From Desulfatitalea sp. (GTDB taxonomy: Bacteria > Desulfobacterota > Desulfobacteria > Desulfobacterales > Desulfosarcinaceae): DNA of 14,325 nt. This document shows positions 7,404 to 14,325 of the stretch, piece by piece. The stretch lies in the NCBI GenBank assembly GCA_018224505.1, contig JAGTVD010000571.1, forward strand, positions 1 to 14,325, written 5' to 3'. Position numbers and translations under genes: made by a program. The notes under the pieces were generated by a model, which made no database searches, was not told the origin of the DNA, and was given only the letters and a program-made list of their open reading frames with translations. Within the stretch, counting starts at the first letter, position 1; the number at the start of each line of letters is the position of its first letter.

Positions 7404-8840
7404 ATGGGTAAGGACAGTCTGATTAAATCGACGGCCGCGAAATCCGGAACGAAGAAAAAGAAAAGCGCAGCCAAGAAGACCGTTGCCAAAAAGAGCGCTG
7501 CAACGAAAACCAAGTCCAAAAAAAACACCCCTGCAGCGGGTCAAACGGCCACGCCGGCACCCACAAAAAGCGCCGGTAAATTAACGATCAAGGAGTTGCT
7601 GTTCAAACAATTCGAATCCCAGGCACCACCGGTCGTCGACGCCCCGCCGCAACCCGATCGATCCCGGATGACGGCGCCGCCCTTCATCTCCAGCGACGAT
7701 CCTGCCGAGGTCCAAAGGTTGCGTTCCCTGCTGTCCCAGCGCTTCTCCATGGAGGAGATTCGGGCTGCTGCCAAAGCCCCGGTTGAGATGCCAAGCGCCC
7801 CGCCAGCCGCACCGGCAGCAACCCCGCCAGCCACCGCCAGCCCGACACCGGCGGACCTGCAGGACAAGCCGGAAACGGAATCCATAACCGCTCCCGAAAC
7901 CGTCGCCGAGCCTGAACCTGAAATTGAACCTGAAACTCCGGTCGCGCCCGAACCCGTGCCCGATCCAACGCCCGAGCCGGCGCCAACCACCGCTACCGAA
8001 CAGACCATTGAAAGCGTGGTTGCCCCGGAAACACCATCGACGCCGCCTCCGGCCCCGGAACCAAAGCCCGAACCCAAGCCAGCACCCGAAACCGCAGCTG
8101 CGGAGCAACCGTCCTCAACAGCTGTTCATGCCGCCAGCGGCGCCCAAACAATGGAGGAACCCCCAGTGAAACCCCAAACCAGTTCATCCGCTGGTTCATC
8201 TGCCACGGATGGTGCATCATCCGACCCTGTAATGCGTGCCATGAAAATCGGTATCGCGGTCTTGGGCCTGATCGTCCTTCTACTCCTTTGGGCCAGCTTC
8301 GCCAACAGTACCCGTTACTACATGGATACCCAACGGGAATCGGTGGCGGTCTGGAAAGGCGCGTTTTCCCCCACCGGCAAGCGTCTCGTGGCCGTTATCC
8401 CTGGTGCGCAGATTGCCGAACCCGCCACAGATGTGTATAGCCGCAAGGAGGTCTACCCCTTGATTTTCAACCACCATCTGGAAAGAGCGGACACCCTTCT
8501 GGCTGCCGGTGGGTTGCCCGATTTTCCGGCCATCCACAGCCAGCTGGATACCGCCGAAGGGTTTGCGTTGAACAAGGAAATGCGAACGGCCGTCAACTCC
8601 CGCCGGACCAACCTTCAGCGAACCCAGTTGATCCACCAGGCCCATGTGGAGATCAGCAAGGACACCCTGGCATCGCTGGCCGTGGCATTGCAAAACCTCC
8701 GCCAGGCCCAGCGTCTGACAACGGACACGACGCAACTCGAGACGACCAACCAGATCATTACCCTGGTGAACGAGCGCCGGGCAGCACTGCAGGCCCAGAT
8801 CGAGGCGCAATCACAAGCGGAAGAGGCCCCCGCCAACTGA
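7404..8840 (+). CDS. Single-pass membrane protein with histone-H1-like N-terminus and Pro/Glu-rich linker
   Basis: A 478-residue protein of unknown function. Residues 8-40 are a Lys/Ala/Ser/Thr-rich tail (KKKK, AAKK and AKK units) like bacterial histone-H1-type proteins. Residues 58-72 and 98-124 look like short helices. Residues 125-235 are a Pro/Ala/Glu-rich linker with EP and KP repeats, resembling TonB spacers. A single transmembrane helix lies at about 280-299. Residues 300-478 form a Gln/Arg/Leu-rich, mainly helical domain. There is no signal peptide. The strongly positive N-terminus implies that the tail and linker are cytoplasmic and the C-terminal domain is periplasmic. The ATG at 7404 has AAAGGGG at 7391-7397; an upstream TTG at 7368 has nothing comparable. 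The gene is divergent from larE, followed by a hairpin, and probably monocistronic. Confidence 0.8.
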   Translation: MGKDSLIKSTAAKSGTKKKKSAAKKTVAKKSAATKTKSKKNTPAAGQTATPAPTKSAGKLTIKELLFKQFESQAPPVVDAPPQPDRSRMTAPPFISSDDPAEVQRLRSLLSQRFSMEEIRAAAKAPVEMPSAPPAAPAATPPATASPTPADLQDKPETESITAPETVAEPEPEIEPETPVAPEPVPDPTPEPAPTTATEQTIESVVAPETPSTPPPAPEPKPEPKPAPETAAAEQPSSTAVHAASGAQTMEEPPVKPQTSSSAGSSATDGASSDPVMRAMKIGIAVLGLIVLLLLWASFANSTRYYMDTQRESVAVWKGAFSPTGKRLVAVIPGAQIAEPATDVYSRKEVYPLIFNHHLERADTLLAAGGLPDFPAIHSQLDTAEGFALNKEMRTAVNSRRTNLQRTQLIHQAHVEISKDTLASLAVALQNLRQAQRLTTDTTQLETTNQIITLVNERRAALQAQIEAQSQAEEAPAN

Positions 8841-8936
8841 TAAAGGGCCGTTTTACACCCGCTGCCATTCAATGCCAAATGAAGGCTGTTGCCATTGCAT
8901 AACCGATGGAACACCTTCATTTGGCATTCCCCTTTA
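8841..8936. repeat. Long bulged hairpin with outer inverted repeat, terminator-like
   Basis: A perfect 15-bp inverted repeat, AATGCCAAATGAAGG (8871-8885) against 8914-8928, continues inward. After single-base bulges at C8886 and G8891 it pairs TGTT/AACA and CCAT/ATGG, giving 23 bp closed by a 10-base loop. A further outer pair, TAAAGGG (8841-8847) and CCCTTTA (8930-8936), starts directly after the preceding stop codon. No T tract follows on either strand, so it is not a classical intrinsic terminator. It could still end or protect the upstream mRNA and insulate it from the promoter that begins four bases later. Confidence 0.55.
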
Positions 8937-8939
8937 CCA

Positions 8940-8968
8940 TTGACTTGAGCCCTTCGATTCCCTATGGT
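8940..8968 (+). promoter_or_regulatory. Predicted sigma70 promoter of the peptide transporter operon
   Basis: TTGACT (8940-8945, five of six consensus bases), a 17-bp spacer and TATGGT (8963-8968, four of six) form a good housekeeping promoter. A start near 8975 gives a leader of about 95 bases before the binding-protein gene. It lies just beyond the hairpin, which argues that the transporter is transcribed separately from the upstream gene. Confidence 0.5.
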
Positions 8969-9069
8969 GCAGCAGTCGCCCAGTGACAAGAACGCGCCAC
9001 TGGCAAGGCTTCCGAGACCCGAATCCACAATCCGGTGCCACCCTGCCGGAACATTGACAGATCGCCTCC

Positions 9070-11169
9070 ATGACGATTCGCCGTTTTCTAATCGCCGCCC
9101 CCACCCTGGTTACGCTGGTCCTTCTGATATCTTATTTCTGGGTGCCCAGCTACGAAGAGCAGGCCGTGGGCAACCCGGAACGCATGACCCGGTTCATTAC
9201 CGCCTCCAGCGGCGATGCCAGCATGCTCAACCCCATCTTGTCGGCGGACTCGGCCAGCAGTCAAATCGGTATGCTGGTTTTCGAAGGACTGATCGACCGG
9301 GACGAGCATCTTCAATTTCGCGGTCGTATCGCCCACTCCTGGCGCATCTCCGCCAAAGCCTATTTTTATGTGAACCCACAGGCGGTCACCCCACGTTGGG
9401 GATCCGTCGAAGGCCCTGCCCTTGTTGCGGCATTGCGCGAGGCCATCACCCGGGATGACTCTTTCTGGAATAACATCACCGCCATCGACCTGATGCCCGC
9501 CGAGCCGTTCACCCACAGCGCACCGAAATCCGGAAGTGACGCAACGGCAACCGTGTCACTGCATGCGCAGCCCCCGGCCCGTATCCAACTGACCCTGGAC
9601 AACGTCGACCCCACGCTGTTCGAAACCTTGGCGACCGAACTAGGGCCGGACTATTTCGATACCTTCGACCCTGTGCCCTATGTGACCGCCGATCCCGTCG
9701 TTTCCGACGAACAGCTGGCCACCCTTGCCCGGCAGGCTTTGCCGGCCACCACCCAAAACCCGATCATCGAGTTCCACTTGCGCCCGGGAGTAACCTTCCA
9801 TGACGGCCACCCCGTCACCGCCGAGGATGTCCGTTTCACCTACGAAGCCATCATGAACCCCCGCAACCTCTCTCCCCGGTTGCCCGACTACGAGCCGGTG
9901 CAGGCCGTGGAGGTGATCGATCCCATGACGGTGAGAATTGTCTACAGTCGGCTCTACTCACCCGCCCTGGGCACATGGAACATGGGCATCCTGCCGGCAC
10001 ATCGGCTCAACGACGATGCTTTGCGGGCCGAAGCCCTCGCCAGGGGAGCCGATCCGGACACCTACGGCATGCGTCAGAGCCTATTCAACCGACGCCCCAT
10101 CGGCAGCGGCCCGTTCCGCTTCGACGAATGGAAATCCGATCAGTTTATTCGCCTCGATCGCTTCGACGATTATTGGGAAGGACCTGCTCATTATCAGCAG
10201 TATGTGATGCGCATCATTCCCGATTCACTCACACAGGAGATGGAGTTCTATGCCGGAACGGTGGATGATTATGGTGTGCAGCCCCACCAGGTCGACCGTT
10301 TGAGCCAGGATGAACGATTCCAAAGCTTTTCCGGCACATCCTTTGGATACTCCTATATCGGTTACAATACCCGGCGCCCGCCCTTCGACGACCCGCGCGT
10401 ACGCCGGGCCCTCGGCATGGCCATCGACACCCAGCGCATCATCGATTTCGTTCTCTACGGCCAGGGGGAACGCATCACCGGCCCATTCGTCAAACAGACC
10501 GACTTTTACAACCAAGCGATCGAACCCCTGCCCTTCGATCCGCAGGCGGCCCTGGCCCTGCTGGCCGAAGCGGGGTGGGAGCGCGGCAGCGACGGCTATT
10601 TACAAAAAAATGGCCGCCGAATGGCCTTTACCCTGATCACCAACAATGGCAATCCCATCCGCCGCGCCATTCTGGCCATTGCCCAGGATGCCTGGAAAAA
10701 GATTGGTATTCAGGTGGAAACCGATCTGCTGGAATGGTCGGTATTCATTCAGCGACGGGTCAACCAACTGGATTTCGACGCCTTGGTGCTGGGATGGTCC
10801 ATGGGGATCGATCCGGACCTGTTTCAGATCTGGCACTCGAGCCAGAGCGATCCCTTTCAGCTCAATTTCGTAGGCTTTAACGACCCGGAGGCGGACGATC
10901 TGATTTTGCGGATCCGACGCGAATATGATCACGACAAGCAGGTGGCCTACTGCCATCGATTGCACGAGATCATTGCCGACGCCCAACCCTACACTTTTCT
11001 GTTTGTCAGCCGCTGGACGGCCTTATTGGACCGACGCATCGTGCGTCAAATCCAAACCCCGGACGGACGCATGGTCTATAAGCCAATAGAACCTACAATT
11101 ACAGGTGGCTATACTTACCACTTCAATCAATGGATTAAACTTCCCCAGGCACCCGACTTCGATTTATAG
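9070..11169 (+). CDS. Peptide/oligopeptide ABC transporter substrate-binding protein, enlarged
   Basis: Extracytoplasmic solute-binding protein of the SBP_bac_5 (DppA/OppA) family, 699 residues against about 530-550 usually. It probably delivers peptides to the permeases encoded next. It has a hydrophobic N-terminal segment (7-24) without a lipobox cysteine, so it is either an uncleaved anchor or a Sec signal. The N-lobe start MLNPIL (52-57) to SWRIS (90-94) is normal. About 130 extra residues follow (roughly 100-231). The family then resumes with the signature FHLRPGVTFHDGHPVTAEDV (235-254), GSGPFRFDEW (345-354), a central region including YNTRRPPFDDPRVRRAL (432-448) and the C-lobe. The ATG at 9070 is the first start after an in-frame TGA at 9055-9057; its ribosome site is weak. 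It is the first gene of the operon, with 15 bp to dppB. The substrate cannot be read from sequence; nickel or other small ligands remain possible. Confidence 0.92.
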   Translation: MTIRRFLIAAPTLVTLVLLISYFWVPSYEEQAVGNPERMTRFITASSGDASMLNPILSADSASSQIGMLVFEGLIDRDEHLQFRGRIAHSWRISAKAYFYVNPQAVTPRWGSVEGPALVAALREAITRDDSFWNNITAIDLMPAEPFTHSAPKSGSDATATVSLHAQPPARIQLTLDNVDPTLFETLATELGPDYFDTFDPVPYVTADPVVSDEQLATLARQALPATTQNPIIEFHLRPGVTFHDGHPVTAEDVRFTYEAIMNPRNLSPRLPDYEPVQAVEVIDPMTVRIVYSRLYSPALGTWNMGILPAHRLNDDALRAEALARGADPDTYGMRQSLFNRRPIGSGPFRFDEWKSDQFIRLDRFDDYWEGPAHYQQYVMRIIPDSLTQEMEFYAGTVDDYGVQPHQVDRLSQDERFQSFSGTSFGYSYIGYNTRRPPFDDPRVRRALGMAIDTQRIIDFVLYGQGERITGPFVKQTDFYNQAIEPLPFDPQAALALLAEAGWERGSDGYLQKNGRRMAFTLITNNGNPIRRAILAIAQDAWKKIGIQVETDLLEWSVFIQRRVNQLDFDALVLGWSMGIDPDLFQIWHSSQSDPFQLNFVGFNDPEADDLILRIRREYDHDKQVAYCHRLHEIIADAQPYTFLFVSRWTALLDRRIVRQIQTPDGRMVYKPIEPTITGGYTYHFNQWIKLPQAPDFDL

Positions 11170-11184
11170 GGAAGAGGAGCACCG

Positions 11185-12144
11185 ATGCTGGCATTTTTGG
11201 GCAGAAGCCTGATTCAGAAAATCATCACCCTCTTCTTCGTTTCGGTGGTTTCATTTCTGATCATCCATCTGGCACCGGGCGAACCGAGCCAGATCGACCC
11301 GCTCAATCCCAAATTCACGCCGGAAATGGTGGAGCGCATGCGCCAGGAGTTTCACCTTGACAGGCCAATGCACGTTCAATACGCCCTCTTTTATCGCGAC
11401 CTCTTCTCCGGAAGAATCGTTTCCTGGCGGGACAACCTGCCGGTGCTTGGTAAAATATGGGAGCGGTTTCTCAACAGCCTGCCCCTGTTCATCGTGGGCA
11501 CGCTGCTCACCTGGACTTTCTCTTTTCCCGTGGGCATCCGTTCGGCCATCCGCCGCGACGGACTGTTCGACAAATCCACCACCTTTCTGGCCTATGTGCT
11601 GATTTCCATCCCCGGCTTCTTTTTCGCCTATATCCTGATCATTCTCGTGGTCACCCAGTTTCACGTACCGGTGATCGGTATGTACTCGTTCGGCATCGAC
11701 ACCGCCCCGCCGCTCGTGCGCTTTATGGATCGCATCTGGCACCTGGTACTGCCGTCGGTGCTGGGTGCCACAGGGGGCATTGCTGTGTTGTCGCGCTATG
11801 TGCGCAGCCAGATGCTGGAGATCATCGGCCAGGACTATGTGCGCACCGCCCGGGCCAAAGGCTTGCCTAACGATACCGTTTATTATCGCCATGCCCTGCG
11901 CAACGCCCTGCTGCCCTTTGTCACCATGTTCGGCCTTATCCTGCCCGGATTGATCGGCGGTTCGGTGATCATCGAGTCGATCTTTTCATGGCCGGGCATG
12001 GGGCGCATGGCCTATGAAGCGATCCTGGCCCGGGACTACCCGGTGATCCTGACCCTCAACTTCATCACCGCCGTACTGGTACTGGCAGGCACCCTGATTT
12101 CTGACCTGCTCTACATGGTAGTGGACCCGAGGATCCGTCTATGA
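11185..12144 (+). CDS. dppB: Peptide ABC transporter permease, DppB family
   Basis: Inner-membrane permease subunit, 319 residues and normal for the family, with six predicted helices. The first lies at about 10-29 (VVSFLIIHLAPGEP is the usual end of helix 1). A periplasmic loop with FTPEMVERMRQEFHLDRP (44-61) follows, then the binding-protein-dependent permease domain from about 95. The EAA loop that docks on the ATPase is at 216-246 (DYVRTARAKGLPNDTVYYRH onward), and IESIFSWPGMGRMAYEAI (263-280) and VVDPRIRL at the end are typical. GAGGAG about 6 bases upstream of the ATG makes the start secure. The stop codon overlaps the next start (ATGA at 12141-12144), implying coupled translation with its DppC partner. 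Confidence 0.94.
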   Translation: MLAFLGRSLIQKIITLFFVSVVSFLIIHLAPGEPSQIDPLNPKFTPEMVERMRQEFHLDRPMHVQYALFYRDLFSGRIVSWRDNLPVLGKIWERFLNSLPLFIVGTLLTWTFSFPVGIRSAIRRDGLFDKSTTFLAYVLISIPGFFFAYILIILVVTQFHVPVIGMYSFGIDTAPPLVRFMDRIWHLVLPSVLGATGGIAVLSRYVRSQMLEIIGQDYVRTARAKGLPNDTVYYRHALRNALLPFVTMFGLILPGLIGGSVIIESIFSWPGMGRMAYEAILARDYPVILTLNFITAVLVLAGTLISDLLYMVVDPRIRL

Positions 12145-13316
12145 TGCGCTCAGCAACCGGGACGCCGACCGGCATCGGCATCGACGAAGCCCATTACATG
12201 CCGCCTTCCCGGACACCGTGGGAGGAAACCTGGCGCCTGCTGCGCAAAAACCGACTGGCTCTTGCGGGATTGATGACCTTTCTGGTTTTTTTCGCCGTGG
12301 CCGTGGCGGGCATACTGCTGACTTCCGGTGGCCAACCGATACTCGATCCTGCCCAGGTCCGGCTGCAGGAAAAGCTGCTCCCCCCCCTGGCGTTACCCAA
12401 CAAGGCGGTATTGCTGCCCGAAGAGCTGCCACCCCTGGGACGCTACCTGTTGGGCACCGACGATCTGGGCCGGGACGTATTCGCCCGCATGCTCCAGGGG
12501 GCCTGGGTCTCCCTGACGGTGGGCTTCGTCGCCGTAGGCATTGCCGTGGTGATCGGCATCGTGCTGGGCGGCATTGCGGGCTATTACGGACAGCGTGTCG
12601 TCCAGGTGGGCCATTTGCTCGGTTGGAGTTCGGCCTTGGCCGCCGCCGGGTTCCTGATCACAGGCCAAAGTACCGCCGCGATCGTGGCCGCCGCCACTGC
12701 CGCTGCCTGCTGGGCATTGTACCGACTGCAGGAGCGGGCCGCGCCGCAACGATTGCCCCTTTTCCTGCGGTGGCTGAACCAGGAGATCATGCAGGTGGAC
12801 ACGCTCATCATGCGTGCGGTGGATGTCATGCTCTGCTTTCCTTCGTTTTTCCTTATTCTGACCGTCGTGGCCCTTCTGCCAGCCAGCCTGTACAACATCA
12901 TGGTGGTGATCGGCCTGACCAGCTGGATGGGTACGACGCGCTTTGTGCGTGCGGAATTCCTCTCCTTGCGGGAGCAGGATTTCGTGGCGGCGGCCCGGGC
13001 CCTGGGCATCAGCGACATGCGCATTATTTTCCGCCACATCATGCCCAACGCCATGGCCCCGGTGCTGGTATCCGCCACGCTGGGCATTGCCTCGGCCATG
13101 CTCACTGAAGCCGGATTGAGCTTTTTAGGGTTTGGCGTTCCCCCCCCCCATGCCACCTGGGGCAACATTCTGTCCGATGGCAAGCAATTCATTTTTGATG
13201 CGCCCTGGCTGACTTTTGCACCGGGGATTGTCATTCTGATTGTGGTGTTGGCATTCAACCTTTTCGGGGAAGGCCTGCGCGATATCATGAATCCCAAACT
13301 ACGGGAGCGCAACTAA
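12141..13316 (+). CDS. dppC: Peptide ABC transporter permease, DppC family, with two extra helices
   Basis: Second permease subunit, partner of DppB. At 391 residues it is about 90 longer than usual. In order: a cytoplasmic N-terminus, helix 1 (about 39-60), a periplasmic loop ending in LLGTDDLGRDVFARML (103-118, a family hallmark), helix 2 (about 124-146, to GIAGYYGQ), then about 68 unusual residues (151-218) with two hydrophobic stretches (156-173, 177-195). The family resumes at VDTLIMRAVDVMLCFPSFF (219-237). The EAA loop is about 278-307 (DFVAAARALGISDMRIIFRH), followed by EAGLSFLGFGVPPPHATWGN (323-342) and a normal C-terminus. The ATG at 12141 overlaps the dppB stop; an ATG at 12144 is equally possible. 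A run of ten C at 13140-13149 encodes the conserved prolines. Confidence 0.93.
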   Translation: MMRSATGTPTGIGIDEAHYMPPSRTPWEETWRLLRKNRLALAGLMTFLVFFAVAVAGILLTSGGQPILDPAQVRLQEKLLPPLALPNKAVLLPEELPPLGRYLLGTDDLGRDVFARMLQGAWVSLTVGFVAVGIAVVIGIVLGGIAGYYGQRVVQVGHLLGWSSALAAAGFLITGQSTAAIVAAATAAACWALYRLQERAAPQRLPLFLRWLNQEIMQVDTLIMRAVDVMLCFPSFFLILTVVALLPASLYNIMVVIGLTSWMGTTRFVRAEFLSLREQDFVAAARALGISDMRIIFRHIMPNAMAPVLVSATLGIASAMLTEAGLSFLGFGVPPPHATWGNILSDGKQFIFDAPWLTFAPGIVILIVVLAFNLFGEGLRDIMNPKLRERN

Positions 13317-13341
13317 ACTGTCCGATACCAATGACATACTT

Positions 13342-14322
13342 TTGAATGTGGAGGACTTGCGGATCCACTTCCATGGCGACGGACCCGACAGTCGCGCAGT
13401 GGATGGGGTGAGTTTCAACATCCGCCGTCGACAGACCGTATGCATCGTAGGCGAGTCCGGTTGCGGCAAGACGGTCACAGCATTAGCCACCATGGGACTC
13501 CTGTCCATTCCGCCAGCCCATATCGCCGGCGGCCGCATCCTCTTTGACGGTCAATCCCTGCTGGACCTGCCACCGGACCAATGGCGCACGCTGCGCGGTC
13601 GGCGGATTGGTATGATTTTCCAGGAACCCATGACCTCCCTCAATCCGGTGTTCACCATCGGAGACCAGATCACCGAGGCCATCCTGGCCCATGAGGATGC
13701 GAACGAAAGCGAGGTGCGGCAACGGACCATCCGCCTGCTCGAGGATGTCGGCATCGCTCAACCGGACAAGCGAATCGACGATTATCCGCACCAACTCAGC
13801 GGTGGACAGCGGCAGCGGGCCATGATTGCCATGGCCCTGGCCTGCGGACCCGATCTTGTCATCGCCGACGAACCCACCACGGCGCTGGATGTAACCGTAC
13901 AGGCCCAGATTCTGCGATTGCTGCGCCACCTGCAAGCGCGCAGACAGATGGCCATCCAGTATATTACCCACGACTTGGGGGTGGTGTCCGCCATCGCCGA
14001 CCAGGTCTATGTCATGTACGCCGGTGTAATGGTGGAACAGGGCACGACCGACCATATTTTCCATCAGGCCCGCCACCCCTACACCCAAGCACTGCTGGAC
14101 GCCTTGCCCACCCGCAAAAAGCGCGGCCAGCGGCTTTACACCATACCTGGCAGCGTTCCCCACCCGGCCTATAAACCCGAAGGATGCCCCTTTCACCCAC
14201 GTTGCCATTACCGCCAGCCATCTTGTGTGCAGATCTTCCCGGATTTATGCGATTATGGCGACGGGCACCAGGCCCGTTGTCCGATTCTCTACAATAAAAA
14301 AATCGACGTGGAGGATAGATGA
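13342..14322 (+). CDS. dppD: Peptide ABC transporter ATP-binding protein, DppD family
   Basis: Cytoplasmic ATPase that drives peptide import with a DppF-type partner. From the TTG at 13342 it is 326 residues. It has Walker A GESGCGKT (37-44), Q-loop FQEPMTSLNP (93-102), signature LSGGQRQRA (152-160), Walker B DLVIADEPT (171-179), H-loop ITHDLG (208-213) and the oligopeptide-transporter C-terminal domain with HPYTQALLDALP (245-256) and GCPFHPRC (281-288). Cysteines 282, 288, 295 and 313 match the four that hold an Fe-S cluster in characterised DppD. The start is uncertain. The in-frame stretch from CTG at 13318 (GGAG at 13304-13307, 10 bases upstream) would add LSDTNDIL and looks like a genuine N-terminus, whereas the TTG has no ribosome site. 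The gene follows dppC after 25 bp (or 1 bp if the CTG is used). Confidence 0.93.
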   Translation: MNVEDLRIHFHGDGPDSRAVDGVSFNIRRRQTVCIVGESGCGKTVTALATMGLLSIPPAHIAGGRILFDGQSLLDLPPDQWRTLRGRRIGMIFQEPMTSLNPVFTIGDQITEAILAHEDANESEVRQRTIRLLEDVGIAQPDKRIDDYPHQLSGGQRQRAMIAMALACGPDLVIADEPTTALDVTVQAQILRLLRHLQARRQMAIQYITHDLGVVSAIADQVYVMYAGVMVEQGTTDHIFHQARHPYTQALLDALPTRKKRGQRLYTIPGSVPHPAYKPEGCPFHPRCHYRQPSCVQIFPDLCDYGDGHQARCPILYNKKIDVEDR

Positions 14323-14325
14323 ACC
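14319..14325 (+). CDS. First codons of the next gene, probably the DppF-type ATPase (partial)
   Basis: An ATG at 14319 overlaps the dppD stop (ATGA) and is preceded by GGAGG at 14310-14314, a strong ribosome site 4 bases upstream. Only Met-Asn is visible. By operon convention the second ATPase, dppF/oppF, follows dppD; that identity is inference from context alone. Confidence 0.5.

Noticed and set aside
7541..8077. Gly/Ser/Val-rich minus-strand open frames
   Set aside because: They are the complement of the Pro/Ala/Glu-rich linker of the plus-strand gene, which produces artificial glycine-rich readings.
9054..9059. Perfect TTGACA just before the binding-protein start
   Set aside because: No -10-like hexamer lies 16-18 bp downstream and it would start transcription inside the gene; the pair at 8940-8968 is better.
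11251..11892. A 213-codon minus-strand open frame
   Set aside because: It is antisense to dppB, whose permease domain and EAA loop are intact; composition is atypical (many His, Glu and Gln).
12218..13108. A 296-codon plus-strand open frame in another phase
   Set aside because: It lies wholly inside dppC, is Gly/Arg/Pro/His-rich and has no ribosome site; it is a frame shadow.
1..14325. CRISPR arrays, tRNA or rRNA genes, insertion sequences, phage attachment sites
   Set aside because: No regularly spaced repeats, cloverleaf-like intergenic segments, transposase motifs or terminal inverted repeats with target duplications were seen on either strand.

Overview
The window reads like chromosomal DNA of a Gram-negative anaerobe, most likely a sulfate-reducing Desulfobacterota (Desulfosarcina/Desulfobacterales-like). 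The reasons are the moderately high GC content, a LolC/E-type lipoprotein-release permease (so an outer membrane), a LarE sulfur transferase of the three-cysteine type, a RhlB-like helicase and a pair of small cysteine-containing proteins that I associate with that group. The taxonomic call is inference; the sequence holds no rRNA or other phylogenetic marker.

Layout. 1-163: upstream region with no resolved gene. 164-1183 (+): thiL, last step of thiamine diphosphate synthesis. It converges on a tightly packed minus-strand cluster, listed here in transcription order. 6081-4855: LolC/LolE-family permease. 4795-4325: small two-helix membrane protein with a coiled coil. 4302-3592 and 3584-2868: two tandem paralogues with four shared cysteines. 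2846-1239: RhlB-like DEAD-box RNA helicase with a basic Arg/Gly-rich tail. Gaps inside the cluster are 59, 22, 7 and 21 bp, so it is probably one transcript. Upstream of it, also on minus, lies larE (7154-6330).

A 249-bp divergent region separates larE from a plus-strand gene (7404-8840). That gene encodes an unusual single-pass membrane protein: Lys/Ala-rich histone-H1-like N-terminus, long Pro/Glu-rich linker, one central transmembrane helix and a probable periplasmic C-terminal domain. A long bulged hairpin (8871-8928, with a further outer inverted repeat at 8841-8847/8930-8936) follows its stop codon. A good sigma70-type promoter (8940-8968) follows the hairpin.

The rest (9070 to the end) is a peptide/oligopeptide ABC importer operon: substrate-binding protein, DppB-like permease, DppC-like permease, DppD-like ATPase, and the first codons of a further gene at 14319 that is probably the DppF-like ATPase. 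Genes overlap or are closely spaced. The solute-binding protein carries about 130 extra residues inside its first lobe, and the DppC-like permease carries about 68 extra residues predicted to form two additional membrane helices. These two insertions in one transporter are the most interesting structural observation. The other points of interest are the H1-like membrane protein, the bulged hairpin and the tandem cysteine-rich paralogues joined to an RNA helicase gene. No tRNA, rRNA, CRISPR array or insertion sequence was seen.
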